Source: Bog-756 sp963812525 (GTDB lineage Bacteria > Actinomycetota > Acidimicrobiia > Acidimicrobiales > RAAP-2). From it: a stretch of 64,000 bases of DNA. The DNA lies in assembly GCA_963812525.1 (NCBI GenBank), contig CAWEVL010000011.1, forward strand, positions 186,001-250,000, in the 5' to 3' direction. Shown here piece by piece: positions 43,544 through 52,679 of this stretch; the first letter of the stretch is position 1; each line of letters starts with the position of its first letter. The notes under the pieces are model-generated. The model made no database searches, had not been told where the DNA came from, and saw nothing but the letters and a program-made list of their open reading frames with translations. The position numbers and the translations under genes are program-made.

Positions 43544-45796
43544 GTGTCCATCGGCCTACGCGAGGAGCACGAGGAGCTCCGCACGTCGCTGCAGCGCTGG
43601 GTGGAGTCGCGCTGCCCGCCCGATGTCGTGCGGGCCGCCCTCGACGCCGAGACCGACACCCTTCCGCCCTTCTGGGACGACCTGGGGGCCCAGGCCACGC
43701 TCGGGATCCACATCGGCGAGGAGCTCGGTGGGCAGGGGGCCGGTCTGGTGGAGCTGGCCGTGGTCGCCGAGGTGTTGGGCCGGGCCGCCGCCCCCGGACC
43801 GTGGGGGAGCACGGCGCTGGTCGCCGCCGTGGTGGCCGAGAGCGGTCCGGCCGAACTGGCGAAGGAGCTGCTGCCCGGACTGATCGACGGGAGCCTGCCC
43901 GCCACCCTGGCCCTGCCCACGGCGAGGCCCGACGGCTCCGCGGTGCCCCTGCCCGGCCTGACCGGGCGGGTCGCTCCCGAGGGTGGGCTGCTGGTGTCGG
44001 GCTCGCTCGGGCCCCTGCTCAACGGGGCCACCGCGGCCCTGGTACTGGCCCCGGTGGAGGCCGATGACGGTGTCCACTGGATGCTGGTCGAGGCCGGACC
44101 GGCGGTGCGGATCGAACCACTGCCCAGCTTCGACCCCTCCCGCCGGTCGGCGCGCTGGTCCTTCCAGCAGGCGGCGGTACCGGCCGACCGGGTGCTGGCC
44201 CGGACATCCACCCGGCGCATCCGCGACCTGGCCCTGGTGGTGGTGGCCGCCGAGGCGTGCGGAGGCGCCCGTTGGTGTCTCGACACCGCGGCCGAGCACG
44301 CCCGGACCCGGCACCAGTTCGGTCGTCCCATCGGCCAGTTCCAGGGGGTCAAGCACCGGCTGGCCGACCTCCTGGTGGCCGTGGAGCAGGCGGTGGCGGC
44401 AACCTGGGACGCCGCCTCCCTCGGCGACCACGAACGGTCCGGGGAGGCGGACGGTGCCCAGGCCCGGCTGGCCATCCAGCTGGCCGCCACCCTGGCCGTG
44501 GACGGCTATGTGGAGGCGGCCAAGGGGGCGATCCAGGTCCTCGGAGGCATGGGGTTCACCTGGGAGCACGACGCCCACATCCACCTCCGTCGCGCCACGA
44601 CCCTCCGCCAGCTCATCGGCGGCACCGCCCCGCTCCGGGCCGAGGCGGCCCGCCTGGCCCTCGAGGGCCGGCGGCGCCGGCTGACCGTGGACCTGCCCCC
44701 CGAGGCCGAGCGGTTGCGGGAGCAGCTGGCACCGATCGTGGCCTCGATCGCCGCCCTTCCCGACCCGGCCGGGCAGCGCCGGGCCCTGGCCGACGAGGGC
44801 CTGCTGGCGCCGCACTGGCCGGCTCCGTTCGGCCGGGACGCCGGGGCGGTGGAGCAACTGGTCATCGACCAGCTCTGCGCCGACGCCGGGTTGCGGCGGC
44901 CCAATCTGGCCGTCGCCGCCTGGGCCCTCCCGACCATCATGGCCCATGGGACCCCGGAGCAGACCGAGCGGTTCGTGGGGCCCACCCTCCGGGGGGAGAT
45001 CGTCTGGTGTCAGCTGTTCAGTGAGCCGGGGGCCGGCTCCGACCTGGCCGCCCTGTCCACCCGGGCCACCCGGGTGGCCGGGGGATGGTCACTCGAGGGG
45101 CAGAAGGTGTGGACTTCGGTGGCCGCCCGGGCCCACATGGGAATCTGCCTGGCCCGGACCGACCCCGATGGGCCCAAGCACCAGGGCATCACCTACTTCC
45201 TGGTCGACATGGCCTCGCCGGGGATCGAGGTCCGACCGTTGCGCGAGATCACCGGTGCGGCGCTGTTCAACGAGGTCTTCTTCGACGGGTGTTTCGTGCC
45301 CGACGACTGCGTCGTCGGTGAGGTCGACGGCGGCTGGAGGTTGGCCCGCACCACCCTGGCCAACGAGCGGGTCTCGCTGTCGACAGACACCGCGTTCGGA
45401 GGCGCCCTCGAGGGGGTGTTGGCCCGGGTGACCGACGACCCGACCCTCCAGGATCCGGTCACCCTGGACCGCCTGGGCCAACTCCTGGCCGAGGCCCAGT
45501 CCCTGGCCCAGCTCGGGATGCGGGCCACCCTCCGTTCGGTGGGGGGCCTGCAGCCCGGCTCCGAATCGAGCGTGCGGAAGCTCCTGGGGGCCGAGTTCGA
45601 GCAGCGGGTCCACGAGTTCGGCCTGGATCTGGCCGGACCGTACGGGGCGGTCGCCTCGGGCGACGCCGCCGTGTCGGCCCACGGTGTGCTCCACAGCAAG
45701 TGCCTCACCATCGCCGGCGGGACCAGCGAGGTCCAGCGCAACGTGATCGGCGAGCGGCTGCTCGGCCTGCCCCGGGATCCCGAGCCGGGTCGATGA
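43544..45796 (+). CDS. Double-length fused acyl-CoA dehydrogenase (FadE34-like)
   Basis: About 750 residues holding two acyl-CoA dehydrogenase units in tandem. Unit 1 (about 1-380): EEHEELRTSLQRWVE, RTRHQFGRPIGQFQGVKHRLADL, IQVLGGMGFTWEHDAHIH. Unit 2 (about 385-750): WCQLFSEPGAGSDLAAL, SLEGQKVWTSVAARAHMG, CLTIAGGTSEVQRNVIGERLLGL. Both halves are complete enough to bind FAD. The architecture is that of FadE34, a steroid side-chain dehydrogenase of mycobacteria. I chose GTG 43544, which follows GGGAG; ATG 43508 would add twelve residues. A KstR-like inverted repeat lies upstream. Confidence 0.9.
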   Translation: MSIGLREEHEELRTSLQRWVESRCPPDVVRAALDAETDTLPPFWDDLGAQATLGIHIGEELGGQGAGLVELAVVAEVLGRAAAPGPWGSTALVAAVVAESGPAELAKELLPGLIDGSLPATLALPTARPDGSAVPLPGLTGRVAPEGGLLVSGSLGPLLNGATAALVLAPVEADDGVHWMLVEAGPAVRIEPLPSFDPSRRSARWSFQQAAVPADRVLARTSTRRIRDLALVVVAAEACGGARWCLDTAAEHARTRHQFGRPIGQFQGVKHRLADLLVAVEQAVAATWDAASLGDHERSGEADGAQARLAIQLAATLAVDGYVEAAKGAIQVLGGMGFTWEHDAHIHLRRATTLRQLIGGTAPLRAEAARLALEGRRRRLTVDLPPEAERLREQLAPIVASIAALPDPAGQRRALADEGLLAPHWPAPFGRDAGAVEQLVIDQLCADAGLRRPNLAVAAWALPTIMAHGTPEQTERFVGPTLRGEIVWCQLFSEPGAGSDLAALSTRATRVAGGWSLEGQKVWTSVAARAHMGICLARTDPDGPKHQGITYFLVDMASPGIEVRPLREITGAALFNEVFFDGCFVPDDCVVGEVDGGWRLARTTLANERVSLSTDTAFGGALEGVLARVTDDPTLQDPVTLDRLGQLLAEAQSLAQLGMRATLRSVGGLQPGSESSVRKLLGAEFEQRVHEFGLDLAGPYGAVASGDAAVSAHGVLHSKCLTIAGGTSEVQRNVIGERLLGLPRDPEPGR

Positions 45797-45915
45797 CGGG
45801 GCGCCACGGGGACGGCGGAGGGTGCGACCGGTCGGCGTGCGGCGACGGCCCGGGTACGGGAGAATGAACCAGAGGCTGCGCCGGGCGTGGCCGCCGGAGA
45901 ACGGAGGACGGAACC

Positions 45916-46347
45916 GTGGGTGACCAGGTGCTCTATTTCGAGGACGTCAAGGAGGGGGACCAGGCACCGGAGCGGTCGCGCGTGCTCACCCGGACGGATC
46001 TGGTGATGTACGCCGGAGCCTCGGGTGACTACAACCCCATGCACCACGACGAGGTCAAGGCCCAGCAGGCCGGCCAGCCCAGCGTGTTCGGCCACGGTAT
46101 GTTCTCGATGGGCTTCCTGGGCACGGCGATCACCGACTATGTCGGCGTCGGCAACGTCCGGCGCTACCGGGCGCGGTTCGCCAAGCAGACCTGGCCCGAC
46201 GAGGAGCTCCGCACCAGGATCGTGGTCACCGGCAAGCGGACCGAAGGTGGCGACCACCTCATCGACCTCGACGTGCGGCTGTGCAACCCCGACGGCGAGG
46301 AGAAGGTGGTGGGCGAGGCCACCGCCGTGGTTCCGTCCCGGGCCTGA
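45916..46347 (+). CDS. MaoC-type (R)-enoyl-CoA hydratase (HadB-like)
   Basis: A 143-residue single hot-dog hydratase. The active-site stretch DLVMYAGASGDYNPMHHDEVKA contains the Asp and His of hydratase 2, followed by VFGHGMFSMGFLGTAITD. It probably pairs with the catalytic-residue-free protein at 42021. GGAGG lies ten bases before the GTG start. With the fused FadE before it and the convergent SDR after it, it completes desaturation, hydration and oxidation of an acyl-CoA. Confidence 0.9.
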   Translation: MGDQVLYFEDVKEGDQAPERSRVLTRTDLVMYAGASGDYNPMHHDEVKAQQAGQPSVFGHGMFSMGFLGTAITDYVGVGNVRRYRARFAKQTWPDEELRTRIVVTGKRTEGGDHLIDLDVRLCNPDGEEKVVGEATAVVPSRA

Positions 46348-46350
46348 GCG

Positions 46351-46362
46351 GGGCCCGGGCCC
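46351..46362. terminator. Possible hairpin between convergent hydratase and SDR genes
   Basis: GGGCCCGGGCCC is a perfect 12-bp palindrome in the 51-base gap between converging stops. It may be just high-GC sequence. Confidence 0.2.
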
Positions 46363-46398
46363 GGCCGAGGCGGTCGCCGCGCCCGGGGGCCGACGTCC

Positions 46399-47301
46399 CT
46401 ACATGAAGCTGAACTTCGGGATCCCCGAAGAGATGCCCTTGAACAGCTCCCCCTTGACCCCGGCCAGCTCCTCCGCCGTCCACATGGAGTCGCGGTGCAC
46501 CTCGCCGATCGGATGGAACCCGCCCATGGCCCAGATGTTGCCCCCGAAGACCACGAAGTTCTGACCGGTGACGTCGGACGCCTCGTCCGAAGCCAGGAAC
46601 GTCACCAGCTGGGCGACGTTCTTCGGATCCCACTCGTCGAAGCCCTCGCCGGCCTTGGCCATCTCTCCGAAGAGGTTCTCGGTCATGCGGGTGCGGGCCC
46701 GGGGCGAGATGGAGTTGACCGTCACCCCGTAGCGCTCGAGCTCGCGGGCCAGGACCCAGGTCAACGAGGCGATGCCGGCCTTGGCCGACGAGTAGTTGGC
46801 CTGACCGGCGTTGCCGTAGAGGCCGGCCTCGGAGGACGTGTTGATGATGTGGGCACTGACCGTCTCGCCCGCCTTGGCCCGGTTCCTCCAGTACACGGCG
46901 GCGTGGTGGGACGGCGCGAAGTGACCCTTCAGATGCACCCGGATCACATCGTCCCAGTCGGACTCCTCCATGTTGAAGCTCATCTTGTCCCGCAGGATGC
47001 CGGCGTTGTTGACCAGGATGTCCAGCTGGCCGAAGGTGGCGACGGCCTGGTCGACCAGTTCCTTGGCCCCCTGCCACGAGCTGACATCCGACGAGTTGAC
47101 GGCGCCGTCACTGCCGCCGGCCTTGATCAGCTCGACCACCTCCTCGGCGGGGTGCTTGTCACCCCCCTGTCCCTGCAGGGACGCCCCGACGTCGTTCACG
47201 ATGACCTTGGCACCCTCCGAGGCCAGCAGGAGCGCCTCCTCACGACCGATCCCCCGTCCTGCGCCGGTGACGATCGCCACCTTGCCGTCGAGCATTCCCA
47301 T
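46399..47301 (-). CDS. SDR-family 3-hydroxyacyl-CoA dehydrogenase-like protein
   Basis: A 300-residue SDR close to the dehydrogenase domain of multifunctional enzyme 2/17-beta-HSD4: MLDGKVAIVTGAGRGIGREEALLLASEGAKVIVNDVG, ILVNNAGILRDKMSFNM, HIINTSSEAGLYGNAGQANYSSAKAG (Ser, Tyr, Lys). It likely oxidises an (R)-3-hydroxyacyl-CoA made by the MaoC hydratase. AGGAGG lies six bases before the ATG at 47301. A 12-bp palindrome sits 20 bases upstream. The C-terminus (about 240-300) has an extension beyond the core fold. Confidence 0.9.
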   Translation of the reverse strand: MGMLDGKVAIVTGAGRGIGREEALLLASEGAKVIVNDVGASLQGQGGDKHPAEEVVELIKAGGSDGAVNSSDVSSWQGAKELVDQAVATFGQLDILVNNAGILRDKMSFNMEESDWDDVIRVHLKGHFAPSHHAAVYWRNRAKAGETVSAHIINTSSEAGLYGNAGQANYSSAKAGIASLTWVLARELERYGVTVNSISPRARTRMTENLFGEMAKAGEGFDEWDPKNVAQLVTFLASDEASDVTGQNFVVFGGNIWAMGGFHPIGEVHRDSMWTAEELAGVKGELFKGISSGIPKFSFM

Positions 47302-47640
47302 GATGTCCTCCTGTGTCTGATCTCCGCGGAGACCGTTGTCGTTTGGTCCCTGTGCCGTCGCTCCCTGCGTCGAGGCCGGACCGTGGCCGGTGGCTCGTGC
47401 CCACGAAGCCTCGTCCACGGGCCCACCCGGGTCCGTGCCCCCCGAACCGCCTCGCCCGGCGAGGGGGTCGGCGGCGGAGGTGCTGGAGCGGAACCGGGGA
47501 AGCATGGCCGAAACCGGCCGTCGTCGGCAAGACCGTGACCCGGGCGACCGGGGCGGCCGGGCCGGGGTGGGGCGCCGGACGGGAGCCGGCCGGAGGTGGC
47601 GGCCTGGTTCGGGGCGCAGAGGACCCGGAGGGCGCGATGG
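47302..47640. other. Intergenic region with no recognisable gene
   Basis: About 340 bases between divergent genes. Apart from the palindrome at 47321 and the -10 box at its right edge I see no gene, repeat or RNA. Short open frames here have no family likeness. Confidence 0.5.
47321..47332. promoter_or_regulatory. Palindromic candidate operator before the SDR gene
   Basis: TCTCCGCGGAGA is a perfect 12-bp palindrome about 20 bases upstream of the SDR start, where a repressor would block transcription or the leader. Confidence 0.3.
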
Positions 47641-47646
47641 TAGATT
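47641..47646 (+). promoter_or_regulatory. -10 box of the DUF4214-methyltransferase gene
   Basis: TAGATT lies 33 bases before the GTG at 47680; the leader contains a GGAG site. Confidence 0.35.
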
Positions 47647-47679
47647 CGGACCGGTCGACCACGGGTGAACGGAGACGAT

Positions 47680-48666
47680 GTGAGCGGTCAGGGCCCAGTA
47701 GCGGACCAGGCGGACGAGGGAACGGTGGGCCGGGCGCTCCGCGGGGTGACCCCCCAACTCCACCGGGTCGAACGGAAGGTCCGCCGGGAGGCCACCCGCC
47801 TGGCCGCCCTCTCCTACCAGCAGCTCCCACCCCGGGAGGCGGTCCGGATGGCCTACAACGTGCTCCTGCGACGGGAGCCCGACGAGCCGCCCTGGACCGA
47901 GCAGGCCGAGGCCATGGCCGGTGGCTCGCTCTCCCACGCCGACCTGGTCGACCGGGTGCGTTGCTCCAGCGAGTACCGGACCAAGGTCCCGGTCCTGCCC
48001 GGCGGGCTGCACCCCTCCCTGCACGCCAGCCGGAGCGAGTTCATCATCGGCCTCCCTCCGGCCCGGCGCATCGTGGACCTGGGTGGCGGCTCCACCTGGG
48101 ACGCCCGCGGCGCGCTGGTGGCGCTCGGCTATCCCTACGATTTCGAGGAGCTGGTGGTGGTCGACCTGCCTCCCGACGACCGGCATCCGCTCTACCAGAC
48201 GGAGCGATTCGGGACCAACCAGACCGATCGCGGGCTGGTGCGCTACGAGTACCGCTCCATGGCCGACCTCTCGTTCGCCGACGACGACTCGGTGGGCCTG
48301 GTCTACAGCGGTCAGTCCATCGAGCACGTGACCGAGGAGGACGGGGATGTCGTCCTGAAGGAGTCGTTCCGGATCCTGGAGCCCGGTGGGTTCATGGCCA
48401 TCGACACGCCCAACGCCCTGGTCTGCCGCCTGCAGCAGCCCACCTTCATCGACCCCGACCACAAGATCGAGTACACCCTGGCCGAGCTCCGGGACAAGGT
48501 CACCGCCGCCGGCTTCACGGTCCTGACCGAGCGGGGCCTCAATTGGGGAGGGCCGGCGGTGGCCCGGGGTCAATTCGACCAGGGGGCCCTGGCCGGCAAC
48601 CGCGGCATCTACTACGACGCCACCGGCTGCTACCTGTTGGCCCTGCTGATCCAGAAGCCCGCCTGA
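47680..48666 (+). CDS. SAM-dependent methyltransferase with N-terminal DUF4214-like domain
   Basis: About 328 residues. Residues about 45-105 (REAVRMAYNVLLRREPDEP, SHADLVDRVRCSSEYRTKV) match the DUF4214 domain found on glycan-modifying enzymes. Residues about 120-270 are a class I methyltransferase: ARRIVDLGGGSTWDARG (SAM loop), YSGQSIEHVTEEDG, SFRILEPGGFMAIDTPNAL. A sugar or lipid-linked glycan acceptor is suggested by the domain and by the glycan cluster 1 kb downstream. I chose GTG 47680, preceded by GGAG; GTG 47665 would add five residues. Confidence 0.82.
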   Translation: MSGQGPVADQADEGTVGRALRGVTPQLHRVERKVRREATRLAALSYQQLPPREAVRMAYNVLLRREPDEPPWTEQAEAMAGGSLSHADLVDRVRCSSEYRTKVPVLPGGLHPSLHASRSEFIIGLPPARRIVDLGGGSTWDARGALVALGYPYDFEELVVVDLPPDDRHPLYQTERFGTNQTDRGLVRYEYRSMADLSFADDDSVGLVYSGQSIEHVTEEDGDVVLKESFRILEPGGFMAIDTPNALVCRLQQPTFIDPDHKIEYTLAELRDKVTAAGFTVLTERGLNWGGPAVARGQFDQGALAGNRGIYYDATGCYLLALLIQKPA

Positions 48667-48700
48667 CCGACCGCCGCCCGAGGCGACCGGCCCCGGGTGG

Positions 48701-49141
48701 TCAGGCCGGCGCCGGCTCGAGGAGGAAGACCGGGATCGGTCGTTGCGTCCGGGCCTGATAGTCGGCGTAGTCCGGGTAGGCGGCGACGGCCCGGTCCCAC
48801 CAGACCGCCTTCTCCTCCCCGGTGATCTGCCGGGCGGTCCGGTCGGACTTCTCGGGGCCGTCCTGGAGCTCGACGTGGGGATCGGCCTTCAGGTTGAAGT
48901 ACCAGAGAGGATGGGTGGGGGCGCCACCCTGGGAAGCGACCACGGCGTAGGTGCCACCGTGCTCCACCCGCATGAGTGGGGTCTTGCGGAGCTTGCCGGA
49001 CACGGCCCCGCGGCTGGTCAGGATGATCACCGGCAGATCTCGGAGGGTGGTCCCCTCGAGACCCCCCGAGCGCTCGTACCGATCGACCTGGTCCCGTACC
49101 CACTGCGCCGTGCTCGGCTCGTACGTTCCGTCCAAAGGCAT
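48701..49141 (-). CDS. Deazaflavin (F420)-dependent nitroreductase family protein (Ddn-like)
   Basis: About 146 residues with the split-beta-barrel pattern WVRDQVDRYERSGGLEGTTL, LPVIILTSRGAVSGKLRKTPLMRVEHGGTYAVVASQGGAPTHPLWYFNL and KAVWWDRAVAAYPDYADYQ. Ddn-type proteins use reduced F420 to reduce quinones and nitro compounds. I set the start at ATG 49141; the frame remains open to 49276 but runs into the tRNA gene. The presence of this protein and the LLM oxidoreductase indicates an F420-producing organism. Confidence 0.88.
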   Translation of the reverse strand: MPLDGTYEPSTAQWVRDQVDRYERSGGLEGTTLRDLPVIILTSRGAVSGKLRKTPLMRVEHGGTYAVVASQGGAPTHPLWYFNLKADPHVELQDGPEKSDRTARQITGEEKAVWWDRAVAAYPDYADYQARTQRPIPVFLLEPAPA

Positions 49142-49249
49142 CGGTTCAGCTAACACCGCCGGTCGCCTGTCCGCCAACCGGTCCGGCTCCCGACCACGCC
49201 GCGCCCGGGTCACCTCGCCCGAGACCCGAGACCCGAGACAGCACCAGAG

Positions 49250-49334
<85 letters not shown>

Positions 49335-49422
49335 CCGGCCAGCCTACCGAGCGGGCCCACCGGCCCCGGGGGACGGACCGTCCCCGAGGGGCCCGGTCAC
49401 GGGGAGCCACCGACCCGCTGGC

Positions 49423-49428
49423 TATAGT
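49423..49428 (+). promoter_or_regulatory. Leaderless -10 box for the methyltransferase at 49435
   Basis: TATAGT, close to the consensus TATAAT, lies six bases before the GTG at 49435 with no Shine-Dalgarno. It is the clearest example of the leaderless layout and fixes the start well downstream of the tRNA gene. Confidence 0.6.
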
Positions 49429-49434
49429 CCCCTT

Positions 49435-50565
49435 GTGCCACCAGCGCAGCCTTCGACGCCCTCGGTGGTCCCCGATCGGCCGGCGACGACCTCCGACGTC
49501 GAACCGACGGACCCGGCCGACCGCGCCGAGTACCTGGCCGGAGTGGTGGCCGAGATCGACGCCGAGGTGAGGCGTCGGCGGGCGTCGGGCGACCTCCCGG
49601 TGGGCCTCGAGCAGGAGCTCGACGAGCTGTTCCTCGAATTCTCCCCGGTTGGCCTGCACGGCAGGGCCCGGTTGCGGGAGACGCTGTCGCTCGTGGACCG
49701 GTCGGCCTATGTGGACGTCGCCGTACCCGTGGCGTCACAGAAGATGGTCGGGACCTATGTGAAGCGGCTCATCCGCAAGGGGATGGGCTGGTACATCGGG
49801 TTCATCGTCCACCAGATCGTGAAGTTCGCCTGGTCGGTGTCGCGGATGCTCCACGTGGTGGTGGACCATGTCGAAGACCTCGAGGCCGCGGTGGAGGTGC
49901 AGCGTATGCCGCCGTTGCCCGCCGCCGCCGTACCTTCCGCCGACCCCGGCACCTCCTGGTGGGCCGAGGGGGCCGTGGCCGCGCTGTCGGGCATCGAGGG
50001 TCGGGTCCTGCACGCCGACTGTGCCACCGGCACCCTGCTCGATGCCCTGCTGGCCGCGGGTGTGGACGCCTACGGCGTGGATCCTTCCGAGGCGACGGTC
50101 GAGGCGCCCGTCGCCCGCGGCCTCGACGTCCGGGCCGAGTCCCTCCTCGGCCATCTCGATGTCGTGGCCGACGACGCCCTGGCCGGGATGGTCGTCACCG
50201 GTTCGGTCGAGTGGCTGCACCCCAACGAACGGGACCGGCTGGTGCGGTTGGTGGGCTCCTGCCTGGCCCTCGACGGCATCCTGGTGCTCCACTCGGCCAC
50301 ACCGGAGTCGTGGATGGGCAGCACCTCGCCGGTCCTCAGCGACCTGGCCCCCGGGCGCCCCCTCCACGCCGAGACCTGGGTCCGGCTGCTCGGCGACCAG
50401 GGGTTCCGGGTGGACCGGGTGACCTACGGGGGGACTGACCGACGGATCGGACGGGTGGCGGCATCGAACCCCGACGCCGCGGCGCTCAACGCGGCCATCG
50501 ACGCCGTCAACCAGTCGCTGCTCGGACCCGGCGAGTACCTGCTGGTCGCGGTACGGGAGCGATGA
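49435..50565 (+). CDS. SAM-dependent methyltransferase-like protein of the glycan cluster
   Basis: About 376 residues. Residues about 90-150 include a long hydrophobic/amphipathic stretch (MGWYIGFIVHQIVKFAWSVSRMLHVVVDHVEDLEAAVEVQ) that may sit on the membrane. Residues about 185-320 are a degenerate class I methyltransferase (EGRVLHADCATGTLLDALLAAGVDAYGVDPS, DGILVLHSATPESW). A role in modifying the growing or finished glycan, for example a capping methyl, fits its place before two glycosyltransferases and Wzm/Wzt. Acceptor unknown. Confidence 0.75.
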   Translation: MPPAQPSTPSVVPDRPATTSDVEPTDPADRAEYLAGVVAEIDAEVRRRRASGDLPVGLEQELDELFLEFSPVGLHGRARLRETLSLVDRSAYVDVAVPVASQKMVGTYVKRLIRKGMGWYIGFIVHQIVKFAWSVSRMLHVVVDHVEDLEAAVEVQRMPPLPAAAVPSADPGTSWWAEGAVAALSGIEGRVLHADCATGTLLDALLAAGVDAYGVDPSEATVEAPVARGLDVRAESLLGHLDVVADDALAGMVVTGSVEWLHPNERDRLVRLVGSCLALDGILVLHSATPESWMGSTSPVLSDLAPGRPLHAETWVRLLGDQGFRVDRVTYGGTDRRIGRVAASNPDAAALNAAIDAVNQSLLGPGEYLLVAVRER

Positions 50566-50638
50566 TGGCCGTCGGTTGGGCCGTGGACGGCGCCTCCTCG
50601 GGCGACGCCGCGGACCGGCCGGCAGGGCCGACAGCCGG

Positions 50639-51886
50639 GTGAAGCTGGCCTTCGTCACGCCTCGCTACGGCCCGGAGGTCATCGGCGGGGCCGAGACCGC
50701 GGCCCGCATGCTGGCCGAACGGTTGTGCCGGCGGCCCGGTTGGCAGGTCGAGGTGCTGACCAGCTGTGCCATGGACCATCTCACCTGGGAGAACACCGAG
50801 CCGCCGGGAACCTCCACCCTGAACGGTGTCACCGTGCGCCGCTTTCCCACCGCCAGCCGGCGTCAGCTCGACTACTTCGACCTCGACGCCAAGATCCGAC
50901 TGGCACCCACGGTGGTGGGCCTGGCCGAGGCCCGCCGCTGGGTGGCCCTCAACGGCCCGATGTGCCCCGGCCTGGTCGACGCGGTGTCGGTCACCGACGC
51001 CGATGTGGTGGCGTGCTACCCCTACCTGTTCGCCACCACGGTCGACGCCATCGCCGTGTCGCCGGTACCGACCGTCCTCCATCCAGCGGCCCACGACGAG
51101 CCGGCCCTCTACCTGTCGGCGTTCCGGCACGCCTTCCGCCACGTGGACGGCTTCGTCTACCACACCGAGGCCGAGCGGGACCTGATGGAGTACGCCTTCG
51201 GGAACGGCGCCAAGCCCCAGATCGTGCTGGGACTCGGGGTCAACGATCCGGCCGGGGAGGGGCGCCGGGGCGGAGATCTCCTCGGGCTGGGTGAGCGCCC
51301 CTACCTCTGCTACCTGGGACGGGTGGACGAGCACAAGGGGTGCGGCATGCTGGCCGAGTACTTCGCCAGGTACAAGGAGCGTCACCCGGGAGACCTGGCC
51401 CTGGCCATGGTGGGCCCGATCTCGGACACAGCCCCCGAGCACCCCGACATCGTGGCCACCGGGACGGTGTCGGAGGCGGACAAGTGGGACATCCTGGGTG
51501 GGGCCTCGGTCATGGTGACACCCTCGGCCTACGAGTCCTTCTCGCTGGTCCTGTTGGAAGCCTGGTCCCTCGACGTGCCGGTACTGGTCAATGCGTCCTG
51601 CGCCGCCACCATGGAGCACTGCCGTCGCTCGGGTGGCGGGTTGTGGTTCGAGTCGTTCCGGACCTTCGAGGTGACCGTGGAGCGGCTGGCGGACGACGAT
51701 CGGCTGCGGCGGACGCTGGGGGAGGCCGGTCACCGTTACACCGAGCGCCACTACCGCTGGCCCTCCATCATCGACCGGTACACCGGTTTCCTGGGCGACG
51801 TCGCAGCCCGTGGGCCCCGTCGCCCGACCGGGATGAAACGCCTGGTCGAGCCAGTCGGGGGACGGGAGTACGTGCGGCCGGCCTGA
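50639..51886 (+). CDS. GT4-family glycosyltransferase
   Basis: About 415 residues in a two-domain GT-B pattern. N-terminal KLAFVTPRYGPEVIGGAETAARMLAERL is the acceptor-domain start; YLCYLGRVDEHKGCGMLAEYFA and VMVTPSAYESFSLVLLEAWSLDVPVLVNASC give the nucleotide-sugar domain with the E-x7-E element. It transfers a sugar onto a polysaccharide or lipid carrier in the cytoplasm. Donor unknown. It starts 73 bases after the methyltransferase stop, in the same direction. Confidence 0.88.
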   Translation: MKLAFVTPRYGPEVIGGAETAARMLAERLCRRPGWQVEVLTSCAMDHLTWENTEPPGTSTLNGVTVRRFPTASRRQLDYFDLDAKIRLAPTVVGLAEARRWVALNGPMCPGLVDAVSVTDADVVACYPYLFATTVDAIAVSPVPTVLHPAAHDEPALYLSAFRHAFRHVDGFVYHTEAERDLMEYAFGNGAKPQIVLGLGVNDPAGEGRRGGDLLGLGERPYLCYLGRVDEHKGCGMLAEYFARYKERHPGDLALAMVGPISDTAPEHPDIVATGTVSEADKWDILGGASVMVTPSAYESFSLVLLEAWSLDVPVLVNASCAATMEHCRRSGGGLWFESFRTFEVTVERLADDDRLRRTLGEAGHRYTERHYRWPSIIDRYTGFLGDVAARGPRRPTGMKRLVEPVGGREYVRPA

Positions 51887-51999
51887 CCCAGGACCCCGCC
51901 GGCCGCGGCCGGTCCCATCCGGAGACCCCGGGCCGGGAGGACGGTCAGGGGTGGTCCCGGCCCGCACCCGCCCTGCATCCGTCGGAAGGTCCGAGCCAC

Positions 52000-52005
52000 T
52001 AGGCT
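52000..52005 (+). promoter_or_regulatory. -10 box of clpP
   Basis: TAGGCT lies eight bases before the clpP ATG at 52014, without a ribosome site between; a leaderless or near-leaderless mRNA. Confidence 0.4.
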
Positions 52006-52013
52006 TTGCCCCC

Positions 52014-52679
52014 ATGGACGACACCCGTCAACTGCTCGCGCCTGCCCGAACTCCTGACCCGGTCGGGCGAGCGGAAGAGATGAAGTCGGGCGCTGACGTC
52101 GGCCCCGGCTCGGATATTTTTCAACGACTCCTGAAGGAGCGGATCGTCTTCATCGGCTCCGCCATCGATCAGAACACCGCCAACCTGGTCTGCTCCCAGT
52201 TGATCCTGCTCGAGGCCGAACACCAGGACCGTGACATCTCGGTCTACATCAACTCGCCGGGCGGCTCGGTGACCGACGGCCTGGCAATCTACGACACCAT
52301 GCAGTACGTACGGTGCGACGTCCGCACCATCTGTGTCGGCCTGGCCGCCTCGATGGGCCAGTTCCTGCTGTGCGCCGGCACGCCGGGGAAGCGGTTCGCC
52401 CTGCCGCACAGCCGCATCCTCATGCACCAGCCCTCGGGTGGCATGCAGGGGCAGGCGTCCGACATTGCCATCCAGGCCGAGCAGATCATGTACCTCAAGC
52501 GCATGATGGCGGAACGGATCGCCTTCCACACCGGCCAGCCGGTGGAGCGCATCGAGGCGGATTCGGATCGCGACCGCTGGTTCACTGCCGACGAAGCCCG
52601 CGAGTACGGGTTCATCGACGAGGTGATCCAGAAGGACGCCATGGAGGTCCCGACTGCCGGCGCGGGGGCCGCCAAGTAG
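52014..52679 (+). CDS. clpP: ATP-dependent Clp protease proteolytic subunit ClpP
   Basis: A 221-residue serine peptidase. The catalytic Ser is about residue 113 in GLAASMGQFLLCAGTPGKR, the His about residue 138 in HSRILMHQPSGG, and the Asp in DSDRDRWFTADEAREYGF. RIVFIGSAIDQNTANLVCSQL and YINSPGGSVTDGLAIYDTMQY are ClpP-defining. The N-terminal 30 residues are an extension or propeptide. No clpX or second clpP is adjacent; instead it lies inside a glycan export cluster and its TAG stop shares one base with the wzm start. Confidence 0.95.
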   Translation: MDDTRQLLAPARTPDPVGRAEEMKSGADVGPGSDIFQRLLKERIVFIGSAIDQNTANLVCSQLILLEAEHQDRDISVYINSPGGSVTDGLAIYDTMQYVRCDVRTICVGLAASMGQFLLCAGTPGKRFALPHSRILMHQPSGGMQGQASDIAIQAEQIMYLKRMMAERIAFHTGQPVERIEADSDRDRWFTADEAREYGFIDEVIQKDAMEVPTAGAGAAK

